From the NCBI RefSeq assembly GCF_014054985.1, contig NZ_CP059569.1, positions 1,426,001 through 1,490,000 on the forward strand: DNA of 64,000 nt, read 5' to 3'. This document shows positions 27,576-36,399 of the stretch, piece after piece. Made by a program: the position numbers and the translations under genes. This DNA comes from Kingella oralis (GTDB lineage Bacteria > Pseudomonadota > Gammaproteobacteria > Burkholderiales > Neisseriaceae). A model generated the notes under the pieces. That model saw nothing but the letters and a program-made list of their open reading frames with translations. It did no database searches and was not told where the DNA came from. Position 1 is the stretch's first letter. Each line of letters opens with the position of its first letter.

Positions 27576-27778
27576 GGCGGTGGGCTTGTGTGTTGATGGG
27601 GCGTATTTTAACGTTTTTTAACGGGCTGGGTTTGTTTACAATGCGTATTTTATGGCGGCAGGGCAAGCGCGTTGAGGCAGCCTGAAAAGGGGCTTATGGT
27701 TGCAATGCCGTTTTCAGGCTGCCTGATGATGGCGAGTGGGGATGGATAACATTTTGATAGATAATGAAAGGCAACAGC

Positions 27779-28576
27779 ATGACGATTTATTTTCTCGGCG
27801 GCGGCAACATGGCGGCGGCGATTGTGGCGGGCTTGCATCGCGCGGGGCGGGCAGGCGAGGTGCACGTTACCAATCGCGGCGCGGCAAAGCGCGAGGCGTT
27901 GGCGGCGCGCTATGGCGTGGCGGTGTCGGAGAGGCAGCCTGAAATCGGCGCGGATGATGTGTTGATTTTGGCGGTGAAGCCGCAGGATATGCAGGCGGCT
28001 TGCGCGGATGTGCAGCCCAATGGCGCGCTGGTGATTTCGCTGGCGGCGGGGTTGAGCGTGGCAACGTTGTCGCGCTATTTGGGCGGCACGCGGCGGCTGG
28101 TGCGCGTGATGCCGAATACGCCCGCGCAGGTGGGCGAAGGCGTGGCAGGGCTGTTTGCCGCAGATGATGTGAACGCAGCGGATCGGGCGCGCGCCGAAGC
28201 GATTATCGCCGCTTCGTGTCGTTTGACTTTTTGGCTGAACGATGAAGCACAGATGCACGCGGTTACGGCGGTTTCGGGCAGCGGCTCGGCGTATGTGTTT
28301 TATTTGATGAATGCCTTGCAGCAGGCGGCGCAGGATTTGGGCTTTGGCGCGGACGCGGCGCGGGCGTTGAGTTTGCAAACGTTTCGCGGCGCGGTGGAGC
28401 TGGCGGCGCAATCGGGCGCGGATTTTGCCGCCTTGCAAGACACGGTTACCAGCAAGGGCGGCACCACCTTTGCCGCGCTAGAAACGTTTCGCCAGCATCA
28501 TTTGGCGGAACATTTTTGCGATGGCGTGAACGCGGCGGCGGCGCGCTCGGCAGAGTTAGGCAAGGCGTTGGCATAA
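27779..28576 (+). CDS. proC: Pyrroline-5-carboxylate reductase
   Basis: 265 residues. It reduces pyrroline-5-carboxylate to proline with NAD(P)H. The N-terminal Rossmann motif FLGGGNMAAAIV, the RVMPNTPAQVGEG region and the C-terminal dimerisation motif AVSGSGSAYV and TVTSKGGTT are intact. ATG 27779 is preferred over one five codons earlier because AAAGG sits eight bases upstream of it. An internal DUS encodes RQPE. Confidence 0.94.
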   Translation: MTIYFLGGGNMAAAIVAGLHRAGRAGEVHVTNRGAAKREALAARYGVAVSERQPEIGADDVLILAVKPQDMQAACADVQPNGALVISLAAGLSVATLSRYLGGTRRLVRVMPNTPAQVGEGVAGLFAADDVNAADRARAEAIIAASCRLTFWLNDEAQMHAVTAVSGSGSAYVFYLMNALQQAAQDLGFGADAARALSLQTFRGAVELAAQSGADFAALQDTVTSKGGTTFAALETFRQHHLAEHFCDGVNAAAARSAELGKALA

Positions 28577-28578
28577 AC

Positions 28579-28628
28579 CAAAGGCAGCCTGAAAACAGAT
28601 AACACGTTTTCAGGCTGCCTTTTTTGTA
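28579..28628 (+). terminator. DUS hairpin terminator after proC
   Basis: AAAGGCAGCCTGAAAAC, a loop, then GTTTTCAGGCTGCC followed by six T. This is the clearest example here of a DUS pair working as an intrinsic terminator. Confidence 0.8.
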
Positions 28629-28634
28629 TTCAAA

Positions 28635-28898
28635 TTACAGCGCAGCGATGGCGGTAATCAAACCCAGCACCACCCTGGCGCGTTAGCGATGGCAACGGGG
28701 TAATCGCGCTGCGGTTTCATCAAACCATAAATCACCCACAATGTGCAGTTGATGCGGCGGCAAGTGGTTGAATCGAATGCCTTTTTGCCCTGCCAAATTG
28801 GCTTGGATTTGCGCGATGCAGGCAAAATACATGCACACAGCGGCGATGGTGGCTACGATAGACAATATTTTGACTTGTTTTTCATTTAAGGTTTTCAT
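28635..28898 (-). pseudogene. SemiSWEET-type sugar transporter pseudogene
   Basis: The start (MKTLNEKQVKILSIVATIAA, then MYFACIAQIQANLAGQKG) reads like SemiSWEET, a small three-helix sugar transporter. After QKG the frame is lost. The expected family sequence continues in another frame as INCTLWVIYGLMKPQRDYP and APG, and in a third as VVLGLITAIAAL ending at the TAA at 28635. At least two or three single-base deletions explain this, including GCCGCCGC for GCCGCCGCC and GGGTGG for GGGGTGG. About 87 codons when intact. Confidence 0.75.
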
Positions 28899-28984
28899 GT
28901 TTTCCTCATTGATTTAGGTTGCAAGGCTGTAATCATAACTACATTTTCCAAAATGTCCAAAATGCGACAAGCCTTTATGCGCCA

Positions 28985-29030
28985 TCCCAAGGCAGCCTGA
29001 AAAGCCGTTTGTCGTTTTCAGGCTGCCTTT
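28985..29030. terminator. DUS inverted repeat
   Basis: AAGGCAGCCTGAAAAGCC and its facing partner between the SemiSWEET remnant and the oligopeptidase gene. It lies upstream of both genes, so it may be uptake DNA only. Confidence 0.35.
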
Positions 29031-29076
29031 GGCTGCGTGCTAAAATCGCTCGTTTTCATCCATCCGAAAGCCCAAA

Positions 29077-31089
29077 ATGCAAGATCCGCATCAATCGCTA
29101 GAAAATCTGCAAGACCCTGCCACGCAACAATTTATCGCGCAAGCGCACGCCGAAACGTTGGTGCAATTTTGCCAATCTCCTGAATATGCCGCCCTGCGCG
29201 ACGACATCCTTGCCCAGCTTCAAGACGAACGCCAAATCCCCTTTTGCCAAGAACACCGCGCACGGATGTACCACTTCCACCAATCGCCCGAGTTTCCCAA
29301 GGGCGTGTATCGCGTGTGCAGCGCTGCCAGCTATCGCGCGGGCTTGCCCGAATGGCAGAATTTGTTTTCCGTTGCCGATTTTGACGACATTTTGGGCGAC
29401 GATGTGTATTTAGACGGCGTGTCGCATTATGTTGAGCAGCCTGAAAAAGTGTTGCTCACGCTCTCGCAAGCGGGTTCAGATGCGGCATACACCATTGAAT
29501 TCAACCTTGCCACGCGCCAAATTGTGGAAAACGGTTTTCACTTTCCGCTGGGCAAAAACCACATCGCATGGCGCGATGAAAACAGCGTTTGGGTTTGCCC
29601 TGCTTGGGATGAACGCCAGCTCACGCCATCGGGCTACCCGCGCGAAGTTTGGCTGATGCAGCGCGGGCAAAGTTTTGACGAAGCCCAAGCCATTTTCAGG
29701 CAGCCTGAAAACGGCGTGATGGTGAACGCATGGCGTTATCTAGACCCGCAAGGTGCGCCGATTGATTTGATTGAATCCGCCAGCAGCTTCTTCCAAAAAA
29801 CCTATTATCAAGTGGGCAAAACGGGCGACATCCAAGCCCTTGCCCTGCCCAGCGATGCCGATATTGCGGGCTATATTGCAGGGCAGCTTATCGTTCAACT
29901 CAAAACCGCATGGCATCGCGCCAACCAAAGCTACGCCGCAGGCAGCCTGATTGCCGTTAAGCTCAACAAAGGCATGCTCGGCGAAGCCTTTTGCCTGATT
30001 ACGCCCAACGCGCAGCAAGCCATCGCCAGCGTGGAAACCACGCGCCGCTTCATCATCGCCAATCTGCTGGACAACGTTTCAGGCAGCCTGAAAGCATGGC
30101 AATGGCAAAACGGCGCATGGCACGAAGCCGCCCTGCCCAGCCTGCCCAACGGCGCGATAGACCTGACCGACCAGCCGTGGGGCGGCGATGTGCTCTACCT
30201 TGCCGCCAGCGATTTCACCACCCCGCTCACGCTCTACGCGCTGGATTTAAGCGTGATGGAATTAAGCGTGATGCGCCGCCAAGTCGCCCAATTCAACGCC
30301 GAAGGCATCATCGTGGAACAGCACCACGCCCCATCGGCAGACGGCACGCCCATTCCTTATTACTGGGTGGGCAAGCAGCCAAGGCAGCCTGAAACGCCCA
30401 CGCTGGTTTACGTTTACGGCGGCTTCAACGTGCCCGAGCTACCACATTACATGGGGGTAATAGGCAAACATTGGCTGGAACAAGGCAACGCCTTTGTGCT
30501 CGCCAACATACGCGGCGGCGGCGAGTTCACAGGCTGGCATGAAGCCGCCCAACGCCAACACAAACACAAATCGGTGGACGACCTGCTCGCCGTCGTTCAG
30601 CATCTTTGCCAACAAGGTTACAGCCGCGCTGAACGCATCGCCATCCAAGGCGGCAGCAACGGCGGGCTAATCGTTGCCAGCGCGTACACAAGGCAGCCTG
30701 AAAACATCGGCGCAATGGTGTGCGAAGTGCCGCTCACCGATATGCTGCGCTACCCCCAGCTCTACGCAGGTGCCAGCTGGATAGAAGAATACGGCGACCC
30801 CGCCGACCCGCCAATGCGCGACTACCTTGCCGCCTTCTCGCCCTATCACAACGTTTCAGGCAGCCTGAAATATCCCCCCGCCCTGATTACCACCAGCCTT
30901 GCCGACGATCGCGTGCACCCCGCCCACGCGCTCAAATTCCACGCCCAACTGCGCGCCCACCACGCCCCCAGCCATCTTTACGCCCCCGCCAGCGGCGGAC
31001 ACACAGGCAACGGCACGCAACAAGAAACCGCCGAAGAACTCGCCTGCGTGTTGCGGTTTCTGGCGGAGACGGTGGGCGAGGGGGGGTAA
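29077..31089 (+). CDS. Prolyl oligopeptidase family serine peptidase (S9A)
   Basis: 670 residues. An N-terminal seven-bladed propeller (about 50-400) caps a C-terminal alpha/beta hydrolase. Catalytic Ser is in GGSNGG (about residue 527), Asp in SLADDRVHP, His in SGGHTG. The oxyanion region YVYGGFNVP and NIRGGGEFTGWHEA are typical. No signal peptide, so probably cytoplasmic, cutting short proline-containing peptides. Five or more DUS lie inside the gene and encode RQPEN, RQPET and SGSLK at loop positions, without breaking the frame. Confidence 0.9.
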   Translation: MQDPHQSLENLQDPATQQFIAQAHAETLVQFCQSPEYAALRDDILAQLQDERQIPFCQEHRARMYHFHQSPEFPKGVYRVCSAASYRAGLPEWQNLFSVADFDDILGDDVYLDGVSHYVEQPEKVLLTLSQAGSDAAYTIEFNLATRQIVENGFHFPLGKNHIAWRDENSVWVCPAWDERQLTPSGYPREVWLMQRGQSFDEAQAIFRQPENGVMVNAWRYLDPQGAPIDLIESASSFFQKTYYQVGKTGDIQALALPSDADIAGYIAGQLIVQLKTAWHRANQSYAAGSLIAVKLNKGMLGEAFCLITPNAQQAIASVETTRRFIIANLLDNVSGSLKAWQWQNGAWHEAALPSLPNGAIDLTDQPWGGDVLYLAASDFTTPLTLYALDLSVMELSVMRRQVAQFNAEGIIVEQHHAPSADGTPIPYYWVGKQPRQPETPTLVYVYGGFNVPELPHYMGVIGKHWLEQGNAFVLANIRGGGEFTGWHEAAQRQHKHKSVDDLLAVVQHLCQQGYSRAERIAIQGGSNGGLIVASAYTRQPENIGAMVCEVPLTDMLRYPQLYAGASWIEEYGDPADPPMRDYLAAFSPYHNVSGSLKYPPALITTSLADDRVHPAHALKFHAQLRAHHAPSHLYAPASGGHTGNGTQQETAEELACVLRFLAETVGEGG

Positions 31090-31740
31090 ACAACAATAGC
31101 GTTTCAGGCTGCCTTTGGTGTTTTGACGTGTTAAAGGCAGCCTGAAAACCCTGTCAAACCAATCCGCCCAATAATGGCGCGGTGGCAGCTTGCCAACACT
31201 TGCTTGCGCCATTCAACAAAAACCCAGCTTGGTGTTGTATCAAACAGAGTTTTGTTAAATAAATTGGCGTTTCAGGCTGCCTAACGCTTCACGACTGTTT
31301 AATGCTGCTATCCCCTCCCCTACGTCCAGCCGAACGGAGCATCCTTTTTTCGGGAAAAAGCGTGCGCTTGTTCGACGACGCGCGTAGCGCGGCTAGTTCG
31401 CACGCGCCGAAAAAAGGATGCGTAGTGAGGGAAGTTTGGCGCAGCCAAACCTGCACGTCTGGGTCGCCTTTCTTTTGCTTACTTTTCTTTGACGAAGCAA
31501 AGAAAAGTAAGTGCCCCGTCGGCATGAAGCGCATGGTTAAACTAATCGGATGCTTGCCACAAAGCACCAACCCATTTTCAGGCTGCCTCTGATAACCCCA
31601 GCATCAAAGGCAGCCTGAAACCCATCTTTACACCACCACCCCAGCAATGGAACAAAAATTGCTTACCCCTTAACAAAACCCAACAAAATCCTAACAAGAC
31701 CCACTATAATCCCCCAAAAGAACATTTACTCAAAACAACC
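31090..31740. other. Intergenic region with a composite repeat
   Basis: About 650 bases without a credible gene: DUS pairs, then copy 1 of a composite repeat of about 300 bp (31217-31515), then an AT-rich stretch before ubiA likely to hold its promoter. Confidence 0.6.
31217..31515. repeat. Composite dispersed repeat of about 300 bp, copy 1
   Basis: It shares its order and most bases with 50153-50640: a DUS, TAACGCTTCAC, CTACGTCCAGCCGAA, a long hairpin (31339-31421, arms GCATCCTTTTTTCG/CGAAAAAAGGATGC), CTGCACGTC, then a second hairpin (31479-31512, arms CTTACTTTTCTTTG/CAAAGAAAAGTAAG). Confidence 0.75.
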
Positions 31741-32649
31741 ATGCCCACCAGCCCAATCACCATCCGCCCCCGTCCATCACCCGCCCCCAACTGGCGCACC
31801 CAATTTCCCACCTACCTCCAACTGATGCGCGCCGACAAACCCATCGGCACGCTCTTGCTGTTATGGCCCACCCTGTGGGCAATCTGGATTGCCTCTGCAG
31901 GCCGCCCCAAGCTCTCCACCGTTGTCCTGTTCGCGCTGGGCACATTCCTGATGCGCAGTGCAGGCTGCGTTGCCAACGACTGGGCAGACCAAGACATCGA
32001 CCGTCACGTCGCCCGCACGCAAAATCGCCCCTTCGCCCGCAACGCCGTAACGCCGCGCGAAGCCAAACGGCTCATTCTCATCCTGTGCGCACTCGCCGCC
32101 CTGTGCCTGATACCGTTCAGCTACACCACATGGCTGATGGCAATCCCCGCGCTGTGCCTCGCGTTCACCTATCCCTTCGCCAAGCGCGTCTTCCCCATCC
32201 CCCAGCTTTATCTCGGGCTGGCGTTCTCGTTCGGCATCCCCATGGCGTTTGTCGCCATCACAGGCAGCGTGCCCGCTATCGCATGGTGGCTGTTTTTCGC
32301 CAACGTATTCTGGACGCTCGCCTACGACACACTCTACGCCATGGCAGACAAAGAAGACGACCTCAAAATCGGCATCAAAACCTCCGCCATCACCTTCGGC
32401 AGCTACGATGCCGAAGCCGCCATGCTCTGCCACGGCATCGCCGACATCCTGATGATACAAGTGGGCAGCCAGCTGGGCGCGGCGTGGGTGTATTGGGCGG
32501 CGCTGATACTGGTGGTTTACTGGCAATGGCAGCAATACCTGCGCGTGGAAAGCCGCAACCGCCAAGCCTGCCACGCCGCCTTTTTGGACAACAACCGCAT
32601 CGGCTGGCTGTGGCTCGCCGCCATTGCCGCCCACTTCGCTTTTTACTAA
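31741..32649 (+). CDS. ubiA: 4-hydroxybenzoate polyprenyltransferase
   Basis: 302 residues, an inner-membrane enzyme that prenylates 4-hydroxybenzoate for ubiquinone. The two Asp-rich motifs are NDWADQDID (first) and DTLYAMADKEDD (second), with about eight helices. The N-terminus has an extra Pro-rich 20 residues before the conserved YLQLMRADKPIGTLLLLWPT. No chorismate lyase gene is adjacent in the window. Key residues and length are normal. Confidence 0.93.
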   Translation: MPTSPITIRPRPSPAPNWRTQFPTYLQLMRADKPIGTLLLLWPTLWAIWIASAGRPKLSTVVLFALGTFLMRSAGCVANDWADQDIDRHVARTQNRPFARNAVTPREAKRLILILCALAALCLIPFSYTTWLMAIPALCLAFTYPFAKRVFPIPQLYLGLAFSFGIPMAFVAITGSVPAIAWWLFFANVFWTLAYDTLYAMADKEDDLKIGIKTSAITFGSYDAEAAMLCHGIADILMIQVGSQLGAAWVYWAALILVVYWQWQQYLRVESRNRQACHAAFLDNNRIGWLWLAAIAAHFAFY

Positions 32650-32704
32650 CCGCCAAGCAATAACCCCAACGCCGTGTCGCATGCCAACACGGCGTTTTGC
32701 TTTT

Positions 32705-32752
32705 GCGTTTTCAGGCTGCCTTGATGGCAACGCATAGGCAGCCTGAAAACGC
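32705..32752. terminator. DUS inverted-repeat terminator after ubiA
   Basis: GCGTTTTCAGGCTGCC and its exact complement with a 17-base loop. Confidence 0.65.
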
Positions 32753-32871
32753 AACAATGCCCCGCGCGAAAAATATTCTGCAAAGTTAGGTTAAAATCGT
32801 GTGCAATATCGTAAAATACACCCTTTGCAAAACCCCTTTTCAGGCTGCCTGAAATCCATAAGGAATCCCCT

Positions 32872-34107
32872 ATGACCACCAAAACCCCCACCCTACTCGG
32901 CGGCGCGATGATTATCGCAGGCACGATTATCGGCGCCGGCATGCTCGCCAACCCCACCGCCACATCAGGCGTATGGTTCATCGGCTCGCTCGCCGTGCTG
33001 CTGTACACATGGTTTTCCATGCTCGCCTCGGGGCTGATGATATTGGAAGCCAACACCCATTACCCCGTGGGCGCAAGTTTTGACACCATCGTGCGCGATT
33101 CGCTCGGCAAAGGCTGGAACATCGTCAACGGGCTGGGCGTTGCCTTCGTGCTGTATCTGCTTACCTACGCCTATATTTTCGTGGGCGGGCGGCTCACCAC
33201 CGTTGCGCTCGGCTTCAACCCCGACAGCACGCTCTGGATTGGGCAACTCGCCTTCTTCATCATCTTTGCGGGCTGCGTGTGGTACTCCGCGCGCTTGGTG
33301 GACAGACTGTCCAGCATTCTCATCGGCGGCATGGTCATCACCTTTATCTGGGCAACCGGCGGGCTGCTGAACACCGCGCAACTGCCCATCCTGCTCAACA
33401 GCGCCGCCCCCGAAAACACCAGCTATTGGATTTACCTCGGCACCGCGCTGCCCGTGTGCCTTGCCTCGTTCGGCTTTCACGGCAACGTGTCCAGCCTGTA
33501 TAAATACTTCAACGGCGATGCGCCCAAAGTCGCCCGCGCCTTGTGGATAGGCACGCTCATCGCGCTGGTGATTTACGCGCTGTGGCAGCTCGCCATCCAA
33601 GGCAACCTGCCGCGCAACGCCTTCGCGCCTGTGATTAAAGCCGATGGCGACGTTGCCGTGTTGATTGGCGAATTGTCTAAATTTGTTACCACGGGCAGCA
33701 TGGCAAAAATCTTGGCGTTTTTCTCCTACATGGCAATCGCCACCTCGTTTTTGGGCGTAACGCTCGGCTTGTTTGACTATTTGAGCGATCTGTTCGGCTT
33801 CGACAACAGCCGCATCGGGCGCACCAAAACCGCCGCCATCACCTTCCTGCCGCCGCTGGTTGCCTGCCTGCTGTATCCCTTGGGCTTTGTGGGCGTTATC
33901 GGCTATGTGGGCTTGGCGGCGACGATATGGGTTGCCATCGTGCCCGCCCTGCTGCTGCGCGCGGTACGCAAAAAATTTGGCGCGGGCAAAGGCTTCCAAG
34001 TATTCGGCGGCACTTGGCTGGTGATTTGGGTGCTGCTGTTCGGCTTGGCAAATATCGTCGCCCAGCTGCTCAGCCGCGCCGAGATTTTGCCCGTGTTTAA
34101 AGGCTAA
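32872..34107 (+). CDS. Aromatic amino acid permease (TyrP/Mtr-like, HAAAP family)
   Basis: 411 residues with about eleven hydrophobic helices. The opening LLGGAMIIAGTIIGAGMLANP is the family signature, and ANTHYPVGASFDTI and FGFHGNVSSLYKYFNG are further conserved segments. It should import tyrosine or another aromatic amino acid with protons. pheA lies 2.3 kb downstream on the other strand, but no regulatory link is visible. The substrate among Tyr, Trp and Phe cannot be decided. A DUS sits immediately upstream. Confidence 0.85.
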   Translation: MTTKTPTLLGGAMIIAGTIIGAGMLANPTATSGVWFIGSLAVLLYTWFSMLASGLMILEANTHYPVGASFDTIVRDSLGKGWNIVNGLGVAFVLYLLTYAYIFVGGRLTTVALGFNPDSTLWIGQLAFFIIFAGCVWYSARLVDRLSSILIGGMVITFIWATGGLLNTAQLPILLNSAAPENTSYWIYLGTALPVCLASFGFHGNVSSLYKYFNGDAPKVARALWIGTLIALVIYALWQLAIQGNLPRNAFAPVIKADGDVAVLIGELSKFVTTGSMAKILAFFSYMAIATSFLGVTLGLFDYLSDLFGFDNSRIGRTKTAAITFLPPLVACLLYPLGFVGVIGYVGLAATIWVAIVPALLLRAVRKKFGAGKGFQVFGGTWLVIWVLLFGLANIVAQLLSRAEILPVFKG

Positions 34108-34111
34108 ACCG

Positions 34112-34161
34112 TTTTCAGGCTGCCTTGCATTTGCCCGTTAAGCACGCAAGGCAGCCTGAAA
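34112..34161. terminator. DUS inverted-repeat terminator after the permease gene
   Basis: Facing DUS with a GCAT/AAGCACGC-type loop. Confidence 0.55.
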
Positions 34162-34192
34162 TTCATATATCGTTATTTTTAAAGGAAAATCC

Positions 34193-35074
34193 ATGTTTAC
34201 CAAATCCTTATTAGCCGTAACCTTGTTCGCCGCCATCGGCGTTCAGGCCGCACCGTTGTCCTACAAAACCCAAACCGCGCATGCCAAAACCAACTGCACC
34301 AAAGTGAGCGGCGAAAAAGAACCGCGCTGCCACGAGCTCACCGTTGCCTATCCGCAAACGGGCGACAAAACGCTGGACGCATGGGCGTTGGCAGCAATCA
34401 GAAAATCCGTCGGCGCCAAAGACTTGTCCGCCAACGGTTTGAAAAAATTTTTAACGAGAAGCAAAGATGTTGCGGAAACCAATAAAGAAAACAGAACATT
34501 GCGCCAAGGCGAATACCCCTGCTTCTTGGATTACATCCGCACGCTGGAACTGGAAGGGCAAACGCCGCAATACGCGGTGTTCGGCATGGAAGAATGGGAA
34601 TACACCTGCGGCGCACACGGCAACGGCAACCACGGTTTCACCGTATTGAAACGCGGCGAAGCCAAAATCAAACCCGTTGCGTTAAAAGACATTTTGCTGC
34701 CCAAGCAGATGGCGAAGCTGGTGGCGTTGCAAAAAGCGGGCTATGTGAACTATTTGCAAACCGACGCCGAATACAGCGAAAAAGAAGCGCGCGAATATGT
34801 GGCCGAATACAACCAAGATTTCAAAGGCACGGACAACTGGCGTTTTGCCAAAGGCGGCTTAGTGTTCTTGTTCCAAAGCTATGAAATCGGCGCGTATGCG
34901 ATTGGCCGCCCTGAGATTTTCCTGTCTAACCGGCAGCTCAACGGCATCATCAAGCCCGAGATTTTGCGCGAGGCGGCGCAGTATCAAGTGAACCCCAAAA
35001 TCGCCAAGCAAGAACAAGAATGGCAAGCGGCGAAAGAGGCTGCGAAAAAAGAGCAGCAACAGCAGGCGAAGTAG
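34193..35074 (+). CDS. Secreted DUF3298 (RsiV-like) domain protein
   Basis: 293 residues. A cleavable signal peptide (MFTKSLLAVTLFAAIGVQAA) is followed by a DUF4163-like region and, at about 200-250, the DUF3298 motif (FAKGGLVFLFQSYEIGAYAIGRPEI, slightly shortened here in sense only). The C-terminus is a Lys/Glu/Gln-rich helix. Four cysteines may form periplasmic disulfides. The fold is shared with the lysozyme sensor RsiV, but no sigma factor gene is near, so the role is open. AAAGGA lies before the start. Confidence 0.75.
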   Translation: MFTKSLLAVTLFAAIGVQAAPLSYKTQTAHAKTNCTKVSGEKEPRCHELTVAYPQTGDKTLDAWALAAIRKSVGAKDLSANGLKKFLTRSKDVAETNKENRTLRQGEYPCFLDYIRTLELEGQTPQYAVFGMEEWEYTCGAHGNGNHGFTVLKRGEAKIKPVALKDILLPKQMAKLVALQKAGYVNYLQTDAEYSEKEAREYVAEYNQDFKGTDNWRFAKGGLVFLFQSYEIGAYAIGRPEIFLSNRQLNGIIKPEILREAAQYQVNPKIAKQEQEWQAAKEAAKKEQQQQAK

Positions 35075-35099
35075 GTTGGGCTGTTGATTGCTGAATATA

Positions 35100-35142
35100 T
35101 TTTCAGGCTGCCTTTATTGCTCACATAATAGGCAGCCTGAAA
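35100..35142. terminator. DUS inverted-repeat terminator
   Basis: TTTCAGGCTGCCT facing AGGCAGCCTGAAA with a 16-base loop, after the DUF3298 gene. Confidence 0.55.
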
Positions 35143-35160
35143 TCATAAAAGAAACAACTC

Positions 35161-35541
35161 ATGAGACATCTTGTACTACCCGCTAAAATCATCGGCGTAT
35201 TGTGGTTTGTCTTTGCCATCACCATTCTCCCGTCGCTCCAATCGTTGAACCAACAAGGGGAGTTGTTGGTGTTCGCGCTCAACGTGTTAGGCGCAGCCAG
35301 CATCGCTTTTGTTTACGGGCATAGCCGTGGCAAAAAAGGCTTAACCGCAGGCTGGATTGGCAAAGTGTTCTTAGCGTTGCTTATACTGCTGCCCTTGATA
35401 GCCATGAGCAGCGCGCCGTTGCTGAATATATTGTTTACTATGGCGATGGCGGCTGCGTTTATTGTGCTGTTTTTGTATCTGCCTTACCGCGCAGGCAGCA
35501 AACTGGGCTATCGGGAATACGAAGCCGCAGAAGACGAGTAG
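35161..35541 (+). CDS. Small membrane protein of unknown function
   Basis: 126 residues with four hydrophobic segments (about 5-25, 33-52, 68-85, 88-108) and an acidic tail EYEAAEDE. No family was recognised. It starts just after a DUS and ends just before another, and it converges with pyrE. No catalytic motif is visible. Confidence 0.6.
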   Translation: MRHLVLPAKIIGVLWFVFAITILPSLQSLNQQGELLVFALNVLGAASIAFVYGHSRGKKGLTAGWIGKVFLALLILLPLIAMSSAPLLNILFTMAMAAAFIVLFLYLPYRAGSKLGYREYEAAEDE

Positions 35542-35561
35542 GCAGCCTGAAAACCGCTTGC

Positions 35562-36209
35562 CTACACCACGCCATATTGCGCGCGATACGCCCGCATCGG
35601 CTCAACAAACTGTGCCAACTCCGCGCTGCCGCCTTGTTCCAACAGCGCAAACAAATCCAGCAAATTGGCAATCGCCACCACGGGCAAACCGTATTGCGTT
35701 TGCACTTCTTGCACCGCAGACTGCTCGCCCGTGCCTTTTTCCATGCGGTCTAACGCAATCGCCACGCCCGCGGGGGTTGCGCCCGCTTGTCGGATAAGGT
35801 TCACGCTTTCGCGCACGGAAGTGCCTGCGGAAATCACATCGTCGATAATCAACACACGCCCTTGGAGCGGCGCGCCCACCAGCGTGCCGCCTTCGCCGTG
35901 GTCTTTGGCTTCTTTGCGGTTGTAGGCAAAGGGCACGTTGATGCCGCGTTCCGCCAGCATCATGGCGGTGGCGGCAGCGAGGATGATGCCCTTGTAGGCA
36001 GGGCCGAACAGCATATCAAACCGAACTTGGCTTTCCACAATCGCTTGGGCGTAAAACTTGGCGAGCGCGAGCGTGGACGCGCCGTCGTTAAACAAGCCTG
36101 CGTTGAAGAAATAGGGCGATTGGCGGCCTGCCTTGGTGGTGAATTCACCGAATTTGAGCACGTTTTGGCGCAGGGCAAATTGCAGGAAGTCTTGGCGGAA
36201 TTGGCTCAT
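35562..36209 (-). CDS. pyrE: Orotate phosphoribosyltransferase
   Basis: 215 residues. It transfers phosphoribose from PRPP to orotate to make OMP. The PRPP-binding motif VLIIDDVISAGTS and the flexible loop NRKEAKDHGEGG are present, as is the N-terminal FGEFTTKAGRQSPYFFNAG. All catalytic residues are normal. It is monocistronic and lies between the unknown membrane protein and pheA. Confidence 0.94.
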   Translation of the reverse strand: MSQFRQDFLQFALRQNVLKFGEFTTKAGRQSPYFFNAGLFNDGASTLALAKFYAQAIVESQVRFDMLFGPAYKGIILAAATAMMLAERGINVPFAYNRKEAKDHGEGGTLVGAPLQGRVLIIDDVISAGTSVRESVNLIRQAGATPAGVAIALDRMEKGTGEQSAVQEVQTQYGLPVVAIANLLDLFALLEQGGSAELAQFVEPMRAYRAQYGVV

Positions 36210-36399
36210 GATAATGTCCTTATAAGTTGGGATAGAGTGGGCAATATTGGGGGCAAATGGCTTTTACCGTTGATTAAAATAGCGATGATTCAACGTTGCC
36301 AAGCCCTTGTGCGACATTCGCACATGGCAGGCGTTGTCGCTTGATGTTGGAAATCGTCGCGTTGTTTACACTTTTTCAGGCTGCCTGTTCACATTCAAA

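Noticed and set aside
31289..31570. Minus-strand frame containing KKGDPDVQV, also present at 50258-50518
   Set aside because: Both frames lie in the composite repeat and its hairpins; substitutions between the copies do not follow codons.
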